Made by a program: the position numbers and the translations under genes. A stretch of 64,000 nucleotides of DNA, from the NCBI GenBank assembly GCA_902495245.1, contig CABUWI010000005.1, positions 124,001 through 188,000 on the forward strand, given 5' to 3'. This DNA is from an uncultured Porphyromonadaceae bacterium (GTDB lineage Bacteria > Bacteroidota > Bacteroidia > Bacteroidales > Muribaculaceae). The notes below the pieces were generated by a model. That model searched no databases and was not told the origin of the DNA. It was given only the letters and a program-made list of their open reading frames with translations. Below are positions 1 to 8,308 of the stretch, piece by piece. How positions within the stretch are numbered: position 1 is the first letter of the stretch; each line of letters opens with the position of its first letter.

Positions 1-719
1 TCTACTGGCAGGACGACCCCGTAATCACCCGCCAGCTCGAGCGCGTCTCGACCGAGGCCACCCGCATGCCTTTCGGCCTGGAGCCGGAGGAGCATACGGC
101 CGCCTATGTCGATTCGGAGAACAATCTCGTCATCAAGGCGGCCAACGAGCCTTTCGCCATGCCGCGCGCCGACCTGGCCCTGAACGGCCTGCACAATCTC
201 TATAATTCGATGGCGGCCGGCATCAGCGCCCGCCTGCTCGACGTGCGCAGCGAAGACCTGCGCCGCGCCCTGAGCGACTTCAGCGGTGTGCCTCACCGCC
301 TGGAGGCCGCCGGAACGGTTGACGGCGTGCGCTGGATCAACGACTCGAAGGCCACCAACGTCAATTCTTGCTGGTATGCGCTCGAAAGCATGCCCGAGAG
401 CAAGACCACCGTGCTGATTCTCGGCGGCAAGGACAAGGGCAACGACTATTCGGAGATTCTGCCCCTGGTGCGCCGCAAGGTCAAGGCAATCGTGGCCATG
501 GGCCTGCACAACGAGAAAATCATGGACTTTTTCAAGGGCGAGGTGCCCGACCTGGTCAGCACCGCCTCGCTCGACGACGCCGTCAGCGCCTGCCGCCGCC
601 TCGCGTGCGAGGGCGACACCGTGCTGCTCAGCCCCTGCTGCGCGTCGTTCGACCTGTTCACCTCCTATGTTAACCGCGGCGAGCTCTTCAAGGCCGCCGT
701 CAAAGCCCTTAACGAATAA
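1..719 (+). CDS. murD: UDP-N-acetylmuramoyl-L-alanine--D-glutamate ligase, C-terminal part
   Basis: MurD adds D-glutamate to UDP-MurNAc-L-Ala in the cytoplasmic stage of peptidoglycan synthesis. The reading frame is already open at base 3, so the gene is cut by the window edge and only about 238 C-terminal residues are visible. These cover the end of the Mur ligase middle domain and the C-terminal domain. Family motifs present are GVPHRLE, NDSKATN, ILGGKDKG and LLSPCCASFDLF, the last being typical of MurD rather than of MurC, MurE or MurF. The stop lies 5 bases before ftsW, as the first visible gene of the division and cell-wall operon. Identification is firm; the true start lies outside the window. 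Confidence 0.95.
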   Translation, partial: YWQDDPVITRQLERVSTEATRMPFGLEPEEHTAAYVDSENNLVIKAANEPFAMPRADLALNGLHNLYNSMAAGISARLLDVRSEDLRRALSDFSGVPHRLEAAGTVDGVRWINDSKATNVNSCWYALESMPESKTTVLILGGKDKGNDYSEILPLVRRKVKAIVAMGLHNEKIMDFFKGEVPDLVSTASLDDAVSACRRLACEGDTVLLSPCCASFDLFTSYVNRGELFKAAVKALNE

Positions 720-724
720 GAACC

Positions 725-2095
725 ATGGCCTATCGTCAACCTCAACCAGCCGAAGCTGTCGGTGGCGCCCCCGCCCCGCAGTCGCCGGCCGTTACCAAGC
801 CTAACGCCCCCGACACGCACATCTGGGGCTGCTACGGCTTTCTGGTGGTGCTCTCCATTATCGAGCTCTACAGTGCCTCGTCATTTGAAATCGCCAAGCA
901 GGGCCTTTACGGGCCGCTGATGCGCCATGTGTCGATGCTCTTTGCCGGCTTCCTGATTATCCTTGGCCTGCAGCGGGTGCACTATAAATATTTCGCCAAT
1001 GCCGGTCGCGCTTTGTTCGTGCTTTCGTCTCTGGCCATGGTCTATGTAATGTTTTTCGGCGAGATTGTCAACGGCGCGCGCCGCGCCATCTCGCTGCCCT
1101 TCATGTCGCTCCAGCCGGCCGAGTTCATAAAGCTGTCGGCCGTGATGATGCTGGCCCTCGTGCTCGGCACGTCGCAGCTGAAAAAAGACGAGCGCCTGCG
1201 CAACCGCGGACTCATCAAGGCGGCGGCGCTGACGCTTTTTCTCAGCGCGCTGCTCTTCACCCAGGGCCTGACCAACACGGTGATTCTGATGCTCATCTGC
1301 ATCAGCATGCTCATTCTCGGCGCCTTTGAGTGGCGCAAATTCCTGATTATCACCGCTGTGTTCGCTCTGTTTGCCGGAGCGGCCGCCGGCGTGAAGTTCG
1401 CAATGGCCTCAGACGAGCCTGCAAAGAAAGAGACGCCGGTTCTTGTCGATTCGCGCGGTCAGAAGTTTGCAGTGCCCGAGGTAGCCGGAACCGGCGGTGG
1501 CGGCTCGCGACTTGAAGACAACACCTGGAAAAACCGTATTCGGGCCTTTACCGACCCGACTCCGCGCTATGAGCGACCCATCACGGCCAAGAACCTTCAG
1601 GAGATGCGCTCGTACATGGCCCAGGCCAACGGCGGTTGGGTAGGGGTCTTTCCCGGCAACTCGCGCGAGACGTCGCGCCTGCCGCTGGCGTTCAGCGACT
1701 TCATCTTCGCCATCATTGTCGAAGACCTCGGCTTTGTGGGCGCTATGTTCATTCTGCTGCTCTATATCTGGCTGCTGGCCAGGGCCTATTTCATTGCCTA
1801 TCGCTGTAACCAGATGTATCCGGCATTCCTCGTAACGGGCTGCGCACTGCTCATCACGCTGCAGGCGCTGTTTCACATGGCAATCGTGTCGGGCGCCGGC
1901 CCGGTGTCGGGTCAGCCGCTGCCGCTCTTCTCGAAGGGCGGAACGTCGATTCTGGTAACATCGATTGCCTTCGGAATCATGCTCAGCGTGAGCCGCTTCA
2001 CCGTGCGCGATGCCAACGCCTCACGTGCCGAGCTGGCCCGCGAAAAGGCCGCCCTGCCCGACGAACTGCAAACAGCCAACCCCACTCAGCTCTGA
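725..2095 (+). CDS. ftsW: Lipid II polymerase / cell division protein FtsW (SEDS family)
   Basis: FtsW is the septal SEDS glycosyltransferase that polymerises lipid II together with a class B penicillin-binding protein at the division site. The 456-residue protein has a proline-rich cytoplasmic N-terminus of about 35 residues followed by many hydrophobic segments. SEDS signatures include FMSLQPAEFIKLS, a large periplasmic loop before GGWVGVFPGNSRE, and the C-terminal stretch SGAGPVSGQPLPLFSKGG. The periplasmic loop near residues 225-280 is long and glycine-rich. The gene sits between murD and murG in the conserved order. The start at 725, 5 bases after the murD stop, is the natural choice. 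RodA is the alternative family member, but the context favours FtsW. Confidence 0.95.
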   Translation: MAYRQPQPAEAVGGAPAPQSPAVTKPNAPDTHIWGCYGFLVVLSIIELYSASSFEIAKQGLYGPLMRHVSMLFAGFLIILGLQRVHYKYFANAGRALFVLSSLAMVYVMFFGEIVNGARRAISLPFMSLQPAEFIKLSAVMMLALVLGTSQLKKDERLRNRGLIKAAALTLFLSALLFTQGLTNTVILMLICISMLILGAFEWRKFLIITAVFALFAGAAAGVKFAMASDEPAKKETPVLVDSRGQKFAVPEVAGTGGGGSRLEDNTWKNRIRAFTDPTPRYERPITAKNLQEMRSYMAQANGGWVGVFPGNSRETSRLPLAFSDFIFAIIVEDLGFVGAMFILLLYIWLLARAYFIAYRCNQMYPAFLVTGCALLITLQALFHMAIVSGAGPVSGQPLPLFSKGGTSILVTSIAFGIMLSVSRFTVRDANASRAELAREKAALPDELQTANPTQL

Positions 2096-2102
2096 CCTTG
2101 CA

Positions 2103-3221
2103 ATGGAAAACCGAAAAATGAAATTCATTATAAGCGGCGGCGGCACGGGAGGCCACATCTTCCCGGCGCTCTCGATTGCCAACGCGCTGCGCCGCCGCAT
2201 GACCGACTGCGATATTCTTTATGTCGGCGCCCTTGGGCGCATGGAGATGGAGCGCGTGCCTGCCGCGGGCTATGAGATTGTCGGCCTTCCTGTGGCCGGC
2301 TTCGACCGCAAGCGGCTGTGGCGCAACGTGGGCGTGCTGCTCAAGTTGTGGCGCTCAATGCGCCTGGCGCGCAAGACTGTCAGGTCGTTCCGGCCCGACG
2401 CCGTCATCGGTGTGGGCGGCTATGCCTCGGGCCCCACGCTCAAGGCGGCCCAGAAAATGGGCGTTCCGACGCTGATTCAGGAGCAGAACTCATATGCCGG
2501 CGTAACCAACAAGCTGCTGGGCGGAAAGGCCCGGGCGGTGTGTTGCGCCTACGAGGGCATGGAGCGCTTCTTCCCCGCCGACCGCATCGTGCTCACGGGC
2601 AACCCCGTCCGCGCCGACCTGGCCGAGTGCACGCTGTCGCAGGCCGAAGCCAAGAGCCGGCTCGGCTTTGACCCCGCGCGGCCGCTGCTGCTCGTTGTGG
2701 GCGGTTCGCTCGGCGCCCGCACCATAAACGAGGCGCTTGCCGCCGCCCTGCCGCAAATCACGGCCGAGGGTGCGCAGGCGATGTGGCAGACCGGCAAGCT
2801 CTATGCCGCCGAGTTCGAGCCCGTGGCCCGCAAATATCAGGGCGTCAAGGCGTCGGCCTTCATAACCGACATGGCCGTGGCCTATCGCGCGGCCGATCTG
2901 GTCGTGTCGCGCGCCGGCGCGGGCACCATCAGCGAGCTGCAGAACCTCGGCAAGGCCGCGATTCTCGTGCCGAGTCCCAACGTGGCCGAAGACCATCAGC
3001 GCAAAAACGCCGAGGCGCTTGCGCGGCGCGACGCGGCCGTGATGATTCTCGACGCCGAGGCGCGCGCCGAACTGGGACGCGAGGTGGTGAAGCTTCTGCT
3101 TGACGCCCCGATGCGCGAGCGCCTGGCCGCCAATGCCTCGGCCATGGCTCTGGCGGGCGCCGACGAAAAAATTGTTGATAAAATTCTTGAAATCTGCAAA
3201 TCAGGCAATGGAGAAGAATAA
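2103..3221 (+). CDS. murG: UDP-GlcNAc:undecaprenyl-PP-MurNAc-pentapeptide GlcNAc transferase
   Basis: MurG transfers GlcNAc to lipid I to make lipid II on the inner face of the cytoplasmic membrane. The 372-residue protein opens with the family motif GGGTGGHIFPALS at residues 12-24. It also shows GVGGYASGPTL, QEQNSYAGVTNKLL, GGSLGA and the donor-binding SRAGAGTISEL. I place the start at ATG 2103, just after the ftsW stop; ATG 2118 is an alternative five codons later. The frame is open further upstream inside ftsW, but that extension has no family similarity. The end overlaps murC by 14 bases, suggesting translational coupling. Confidence 0.96.
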   Translation: MENRKMKFIISGGGTGGHIFPALSIANALRRRMTDCDILYVGALGRMEMERVPAAGYEIVGLPVAGFDRKRLWRNVGVLLKLWRSMRLARKTVRSFRPDAVIGVGGYASGPTLKAAQKMGVPTLIQEQNSYAGVTNKLLGGKARAVCCAYEGMERFFPADRIVLTGNPVRADLAECTLSQAEAKSRLGFDPARPLLLVVGGSLGARTINEALAAALPQITAEGAQAMWQTGKLYAAEFEPVARKYQGVKASAFITDMAVAYRAADLVVSRAGAGTISELQNLGKAAILVPSPNVAEDHQRKNAEALARRDAAVMILDAEARAELGREVVKLLLDAPMRERLAANASAMALAGADEKIVDKILEICKSGNGEE

Positions 3222-4575
3222 CATATATTTTGTAGGCGCCGGCGGCATCGGCATGGCCGCGCTCGAGCGCTACTTCCTTCAGCGCGGCTGCAAGGTGGCG
3301 GGCTATGACCGCACGCCCTCCGAGCTGACCGCCGCCCTGACGGCCGAGGGCGCCGATATTGTCTATGACGACGACCCGGCGCTGATTCCGGCCGACTTCC
3401 GCGACCCGTCGACGACCATGGTGGTCTACACGCCCGCCATTCCGGCCGACCACCGCGGCCTGCAGTGGTTTCGCGCAAACGGCTTCGAGCCGGTCAAGCG
3501 CGCGGTGGTGCTCGGCCGCGTAACCCGCAGCGAGACGGCTCTCTGCTTTGCCGGCACCCACGGCAAGACCACAACCAGCTCCATGGCCGCCCACCTGCTG
3601 ACGCTGAGCGGCGCCGGCTGCAACGCCTTTCTGGGCGGAGTGCTGCGCAACTACAACACCAACTGCCTGCTCGACCCCGAGAGCGACTATGCGGTAATCG
3701 AGGCCGATGAATATGACCGTTCGTTCCATCAGCTCACGCCCGCCATTGCCGTAATCACGTCGACCGACCCCGACCATCTCGACATCTACGGCACGGAAGA
3801 GGCTTATCTGGAGAGCTTCGCGCACTTCACCGAGCTTATCCGCCCCGGAGGCGCCCTGCTGGTTCACGAAGGGCTGAAACTGAAGCCGCGTCCGGCCGAC
3901 GGCGTCAGGGTCTACACCTACTCGACCGACAGCGGAGACTTTCACGCCGTCAACCTCGTCATTGCCGACGGCCGCATCACCTTTGACCTCGTAACGCCCG
4001 GCGAGACCATTGCCGGCATCGAACTCGGCGCGCCCCTTGAGGTGAACATCGACAATGCCATCGCCGCCTGCGGCGCCGTGTGGCTGCTGGGCGACAAGGC
4101 CGTGAGTCCCGACCGGTATCGCGAGGCCATGAAGACCTTTCTCGGCGCCAAACGCCGCTTTGAGTTCTGGCTGCGCTCGCCCCGCCACACCGTCATCGAC
4201 GATTATGCCCACCACCCCGACGAGCTGCGTGCGTCGCTACGCTCGGTGCGCCGCCTCTTTCCCGGCCGCAAGCTCACGGTGGCCTTCCAGCCGCATCTCT
4301 ACTCGCGCACGCGCGACTTCGCCCCTCAGTTTGCCGAGGCGCTGAGTCAGGCCGACGAGGTTCTGCTGTTGCCGATTTATCCGGCGCGCGAGCTGCCCCT
4401 GCCCGGCGTTACCTCCGAGCTGATTCTGAAAGACGTAACAGCGCCCTCGAAGCGCATCGTGGCCAAAAACGAGCTTGTCGGCGAGCTCAGGCGCACGGAT
4501 TTCGACGTGCTGCTCACCGTCGGCGCGGGCGACATCAATCTGCTGTTGCCCGAAATCGTTGAAAACTTCAAATAA
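3208..4575 (+). CDS. murC: UDP-N-acetylmuramate--L-alanine ligase
   Basis: MurC is the ATP-dependent ligase that adds L-alanine to UDP-MurNAc, the first step of the peptide stem. The 455-residue protein starts with a Rossmann-type motif VGAGGIGM near residues 9-16. The ATP loop GTHGKTTT is at about residues 116-123, EADEYDRSF follows in the central domain, and DDYAHHPDEL lies in the C-terminal domain; these are MurC-type signatures. The start at 3208 overlaps the murG stop by 14 bases. An upstream in-frame extension runs inside murG and gives no Mur-like sequence, so it is not used. Confidence 0.96.
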   Translation: MEKNNIYFVGAGGIGMAALERYFLQRGCKVAGYDRTPSELTAALTAEGADIVYDDDPALIPADFRDPSTTMVVYTPAIPADHRGLQWFRANGFEPVKRAVVLGRVTRSETALCFAGTHGKTTTSSMAAHLLTLSGAGCNAFLGGVLRNYNTNCLLDPESDYAVIEADEYDRSFHQLTPAIAVITSTDPDHLDIYGTEEAYLESFAHFTELIRPGGALLVHEGLKLKPRPADGVRVYTYSTDSGDFHAVNLVIADGRITFDLVTPGETIAGIELGAPLEVNIDNAIAACGAVWLLGDKAVSPDRYREAMKTFLGAKRRFEFWLRSPRHTVIDDYAHHPDELRASLRSVRRLFPGRKLTVAFQPHLYSRTRDFAPQFAEALSQADEVLLLPIYPARELPLPGVTSELILKDVTAPSKRIVAKNELVGELRRTDFDVLLTVGAGDINLLLPEIVENFK

Positions 4576-4589
4576 AAACAAGACGCGCC

Positions 4590-5447
4590 GTGATGAAACC
4601 TGAAACTAAACGCCTGGTTGTGATTTTCGGCTGCATCTTGCTGCTGATTTATGTCGTCGTTGTGTGCGCCTGGGCCAATTTCCGGGCCGACACGCAGCTC
4701 TGCGCCGGCCTCGAGGGCGACATGGTGAGGGTCGACGACCCCGCCGGCGTCGGTTTTGTCAAGCCCGAAGAACTCACCGACGAGCTTCGCCCCGTGCTGG
4801 GCGACCTGACGCGGCGCCGTCTGTCTGAAATCAATCTCGACTCGCTGCGCACCTATCTGCTCGGCCTCGACAAGATTGAGTCGGCCGAGGTGATGCGCCT
4901 CAACAACAACCGCCTGCGCATCAGCGTGGTGCCCCTGGTGCCCGTTGCGCGCGTGTGGGAGCCCGGCGGCCGCAGCTACTACGTCAACCGCGAGGGCAAG
5001 AGCATCAAGGCCACCAGCCGCTATCATCTCGACGTGCCCCAGATTGCCGGGCGCGTCAAGGACGCGCCGGCGCTGCTGCCCCTGCTCGACTATCTCAACG
5101 AAAAACCCGACGCCGGCCGCTTCATCACGATGATTCAGCCGGCCGATACGGCCAACATCATTCTCGTGCCCGGCCTGCGCGGCCACGTAATCAACCTGGG
5201 CGACGCCACGAACATCGCCGACAAGTTCGCGCGCCTGCGCCGCTTCTACAGCGAGGTGCTCCCCGCCAAGGGCTGGGAGTTCTATGACACTATTTCCCTG
5301 AAATGGGACGGCCAGATCGTGGCTACCCGGCGCCACGGCAAGCTGCCCGACCTTTCGGTGCCCGTAATCGACGAACTCGAGCATGAAGAAATCGACCTGG
5401 GCACGGTCGAGGCTCCCAACCCCATCAACGAACAAAAGAATCCATAG
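4590..5447 (+). CDS. ftsQ: Cell division protein FtsQ
   Basis: FtsQ is a bitopic divisome protein that links cytoplasmic and periplasmic division factors through its POTRA domain. The 285-residue protein has a short basic N-terminus, one membrane segment at about residues 8-28 and a long extracytoplasmic part. The stretch around residues 65-125 fits a POTRA fold, followed by the beta domain. Sequence is weakly conserved in this family, so the call leans on size, topology and position between murC and ftsA. The first codon is GTG at 4590, directly followed by ATG at 4593, so either may be used. The stop is two bases before ftsA. Confidence 0.9.
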   Translation: MMKPETKRLVVIFGCILLLIYVVVVCAWANFRADTQLCAGLEGDMVRVDDPAGVGFVKPEELTDELRPVLGDLTRRRLSEINLDSLRTYLLGLDKIESAEVMRLNNNRLRISVVPLVPVARVWEPGGRSYYVNREGKSIKATSRYHLDVPQIAGRVKDAPALLPLLDYLNEKPDAGRFITMIQPADTANIILVPGLRGHVINLGDATNIADKFARLRRFYSEVLPAKGWEFYDTISLKWDGQIVATRRHGKLPDLSVPVIDELEHEEIDLGTVEAPNPINEQKNP

Positions 5448-5449
5448 CC

Positions 5450-6769
5450 ATGAATAAATCGAACTACATTGTGGCCATCGAAATCGGCAGCTCGAAAATA
5501 AAGGGCGCCGTAGGCCAGGTCGACCCTTCGGGCACGCTCATTGTCAAGGGCATCGAAGAAGAGCGGCTCCACCCCAACTACGTGCGCTACGGCTGCGTGC
5601 AGAATCTTAAGGAAGTGGCCAACGAGCTTAACCGCGTCGTGGCCAAGCTCAACAACCGCATCGCCCCGGCCAAAATCAGCGCCGTCTATGTCGGCGTGGG
5701 CGGACGCTCGCTCAAGTCGACGCCCGCGCGCCTGAGCATGTCGCTGGCCGACGACACCGAAATCACCCCCGAAATCGTCGAGTCGCTGCTTGGCCGCGCC
5801 AAGATTGCCGGAACCGACGCCGAACTGCTCGACGTCGAGCCCACCGAGTTCATCATCGACGGCAAGAGCCAGGGCATAGACCCCGTGGGCAACCTGGCCC
5901 GCGAACTGGCCGCGAACGTAACCCTCGTGAGCTGCCGCCAGCAGATTCGCCGCAACCTCCAGCTGGCAATCAACGAAAAGCTCAACCTGCCGATCAACGG
6001 CTTCGTGGTGCGCCCCATGGCCGAGGCCGACCTGGTGCTCTCGTCTGAAGAGAAGCGCCTGGGCGCCATGCTCGTTGACTGCGGCGCCGAAACCACCACA
6101 GTGGCCATCTACAAGGGGGGCGCCCTGATTTATCTGGCCACGATTCCGCTGGGCTCGCGCCACATCACGCGCGACCTCATGACGCTGCCCACTCTCGAAG
6201 AGAAGGCCGAAGAAATCAAACGCACGCTCGGCAACGCCAATCCCGACGAGTCTCACCGCGGCGGCAGTCCCGATGAAATCGACACGTCCAAGATAAACAA
6301 GATTATCAGCAGCCGCGCCTCTGAAATCGCCGTCAACATCAGCGCCCAGATCGGCTATGCCGACCTGAAGCCTGGCGACCTGCCGCGCGGCATCGTCATC
6401 ATCGGCGGCGGCTCGCAGCTGCAGGGCTTCGCCGAGCTCCTGGCCCGCACAACGGCCATGGACGTGCGCCGCGGCGCGCTCCCCGCGACGGTGCGCCTCA
6501 CCGGTCCCAAAATCTCGTCGGGCGAGGACCTCGACGTCATTTCGCTGCTCTATCGCCTTGCCGGCGAAGAGAAGCTGCGCCCCTGCACCGTCGTGCCCGA
6601 GCCGGTCCGCGCCCCCGAGACCGAAACGGTCAATGTGGCCGGCAACGACACCGACGACGATGAAGAAGAAATCGAAGACCTGCCTCAGCCCAAGGGCAAC
6701 TTCTTCAAGAATTTCTGGTCGAAACTTAAAAACGGGCCCGACGACCTTGGCGAGTTCAACGATGATTAA
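5450..6769 (+). CDS. ftsA: Cell division protein FtsA
   Basis: FtsA is an actin-like ATPase that tethers FtsZ to the membrane and recruits later division proteins. The 439-residue protein has the actin-fold phosphate loop EIGSSKIKGAVG at the N-terminus, VDCGAETTTVAIY in the middle and IVIIGGGSQLQGF in the ATP-binding region. The C-terminus holds a probable membrane-binding amphipathic helix, FFKNFWSKLKN, near residues 417-427, preceded by an acidic DDDEEEIEDL linker. It lies between ftsQ and ftsZ with small gaps of 2 and 21 bases. Confidence 0.96.
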   Translation: MNKSNYIVAIEIGSSKIKGAVGQVDPSGTLIVKGIEEERLHPNYVRYGCVQNLKEVANELNRVVAKLNNRIAPAKISAVYVGVGGRSLKSTPARLSMSLADDTEITPEIVESLLGRAKIAGTDAELLDVEPTEFIIDGKSQGIDPVGNLARELAANVTLVSCRQQIRRNLQLAINEKLNLPINGFVVRPMAEADLVLSSEEKRLGAMLVDCGAETTTVAIYKGGALIYLATIPLGSRHITRDLMTLPTLEEKAEEIKRTLGNANPDESHRGGSPDEIDTSKINKIISSRASEIAVNISAQIGYADLKPGDLPRGIVIIGGGSQLQGFAELLARTTAMDVRRGALPATVRLTGPKISSGEDLDVISLLYRLAGEEKLRPCTVVPEPVRAPETETVNVAGNDTDDDEEEIEDLPQPKGNFFKNFWSKLKNGPDDLGEFNDD

Positions 6770-6790
6770 CCTAACACGATTTAGAAGACT

Positions 6791-8179
6791 ATGACTATCG
6801 ACGATATCTGCAACAACACGGACTTTATCGCTCCCGAGCCCCTGAACCCCAACCGCGACAGCATCATCAAGGTGATCGGCGTGGGCGGCGGCGGCGGCAA
6901 CGCCGTGGGCCACATGTTCAAACAGGGCGTCAAGGGCGTCAAGTTCGTTGTCTGCAACACCGACAACCAGGCGCTCGAAACCTCGCCCGTTACGGACCGC
7001 GTGCTCTTGGGCCACACCGGCCTCGGCGCGGGCGACAAGCCCGAAGTGGCCAAGGCCGCGGCCGAAGAGAGCATCGACGCAATCAACACCATGTTTGACG
7101 ACAACACCAAAATGGTGTTCATCACCGCCGGCATGGGCGGCGGCACGGGCACGGGCGCTGCGCCAATCGTGGCCAAGGCCGCAAAAGACCGCGGCGTGCT
7201 CACAGTGGGCATCGTCACGATTCCCTTCTTCTTCGAGGGTCTGAAGAAAATCACCAAGGCCATGGCCGGCGCCGACGAGATGGGCAAGTATGTCGACGCC
7301 CTCTTGCTCATCAACAACGAGAACCTCATAAAAATCTATCCCGACCTCGACTTCGACTCGGCATTCGCCAAGGCCGACGACACCCTCTCCACCGCCGCGC
7401 GCTCCATTTCGGAACTTATCACCACGGCCGACACCAAAATCAACATCGACTTCAACGACGTCGACACCACCCTGCGCAACGGCGGCTCGGCCATCATCAG
7501 CTGCGGCTATGGCGAGGGCCCCGACCGAGTGCAGATGGCGATTGACGACGCATTGAGTTCGCCCCTGCTCACCAACAGCAACATTCTCGGCTCGAAGCGC
7601 CTGCTCTTCAACCTATACATCTCGCGCAAGGCCGAAAAGCCTTTCGGCATCGGCGAGATGGGCGCCTTTACAGACTTCGTTACCTCGCTCGAAGACGTGG
7701 AGGTGATTTACGGCGTGGCATATGACGACAGCCTCGGCGACCGCATCAAGCTGACCATTCTTGCCAGCGGATTCCAGACCGAAAAGCTGCTGCCGACGCA
7801 AAAAGTCGTCGCTGTCCCCGCCGACGACAACGGCTTCCGCGGCCGACGCAAGGACACGCCCAAACCCGAGCCCGCCGCCAACAAGACCGACACGGTCAAC
7901 GCCATTGCAAAGCAGTATGGCGACGAAGCCGCGGCCGCTCTCGTGGCCGCCTCGGCCAAAAACCTCTACGTGGTGCTCACGCCCGACCAGCTCGACGACG
8001 ACAACGTAATCGAGAATCTCGAAAAATATCCCGCCTTTTCGCGCACCAAAGAAGACAAGGCCGCCATCTTGTCGGCCGGTGCCGGCGCGAGTGCCCCTGC
8101 GGCTCAGCGACGCAACGACCCGGTCGTAGCCGACGACAGCGAACTCTCCGAAACCATCGACTTTTCCGACAACCAATAA
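6791..8179 (+). CDS. ftsZ: Cell division protein FtsZ
   Basis: FtsZ is the tubulin-like GTPase that forms the division ring. The 462-residue protein shows the GTP loop GGGTGTG at residues 116-122 and the N-terminal GVGGGGGNAVGHM. The conserved core ends at about residue 345. A long, low-complexity linker follows, rich in Asp, Ala, Lys and Pro, and the last residues SETIDFSDNQ are acidic and could act as the partner-binding tail. This is the last gene of the cluster; after it comes a repeat-filled gap before guaA. Confidence 0.97.
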   Translation: MTIDDICNNTDFIAPEPLNPNRDSIIKVIGVGGGGGNAVGHMFKQGVKGVKFVVCNTDNQALETSPVTDRVLLGHTGLGAGDKPEVAKAAAEESIDAINTMFDDNTKMVFITAGMGGGTGTGAAPIVAKAAKDRGVLTVGIVTIPFFFEGLKKITKAMAGADEMGKYVDALLLINNENLIKIYPDLDFDSAFAKADDTLSTAARSISELITTADTKINIDFNDVDTTLRNGGSAIISCGYGEGPDRVQMAIDDALSSPLLTNSNILGSKRLLFNLYISRKAEKPFGIGEMGAFTDFVTSLEDVEVIYGVAYDDSLGDRIKLTILASGFQTEKLLPTQKVVAVPADDNGFRGRRKDTPKPEPAANKTDTVNAIAKQYGDEAAAALVAASAKNLYVVLTPDQLDDDNVIENLEKYPAFSRTKEDKAAILSAGAGASAPAAQRRNDPVVADDSELSETIDFSDNQ

Positions 8180-8200
8180 AGGTTAAAAGTTGCCGCCATT

Positions 8201-8227
8201 GTAGGGACGCACGGCTCGTGCGTCCGC
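8201..8227 (+). repeat. REP-like palindrome, family 1, single arm (locus A)
   Basis: A GTAG tetranucleotide at 8201-8204 is followed directly by a perfect 9-bp stem (GGACGCACG at 8205-8213 and CGTGCGTCC at 8217-8225) with a three-base loop. This is the only unpaired copy of family 1 in the window; the others occur as inverted pairs. It lies between ftsZ and guaA and is flanked on both sides by TTAAGGGTTAAAAGT-like microrepeats. Confidence 0.85.
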
Positions 8228-8243
8228 AGCAACGCAAATAAAA

Positions 8244-8295
8244 CAACCCTCAACTCTTAACCCTTAACCCTCAACTCAAAAAATAACCCTTAACC
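8244..8295. repeat. Irregular short tandem array (TTAAGGGTTAAAAGT theme)
   Basis: Several degenerate copies of CAACTCTTAACCCTTAACC follow one another, read on this strand as the complement of the TTAAGGGTTAAAAGT theme seen elsewhere in the window. The units vary in length and sequence, so this is not a simple microsatellite. It ends just before the guaA start. Confidence 0.7.
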
Positions 8296-8308
8296 AAATA
8301 ACTTGCAG

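Noticed and set aside
5282..7015. Long minus-strand frame opposite ftsQ, ftsA and ftsZ
   Set aside because: It crosses three certain genes and has no domain signature, so it is a composition artefact.
8244..8295. CRISPR-like array
   Set aside because: Units are short, irregular and without spacers of constant length. The other microrepeat arrays fail for the same reasons.
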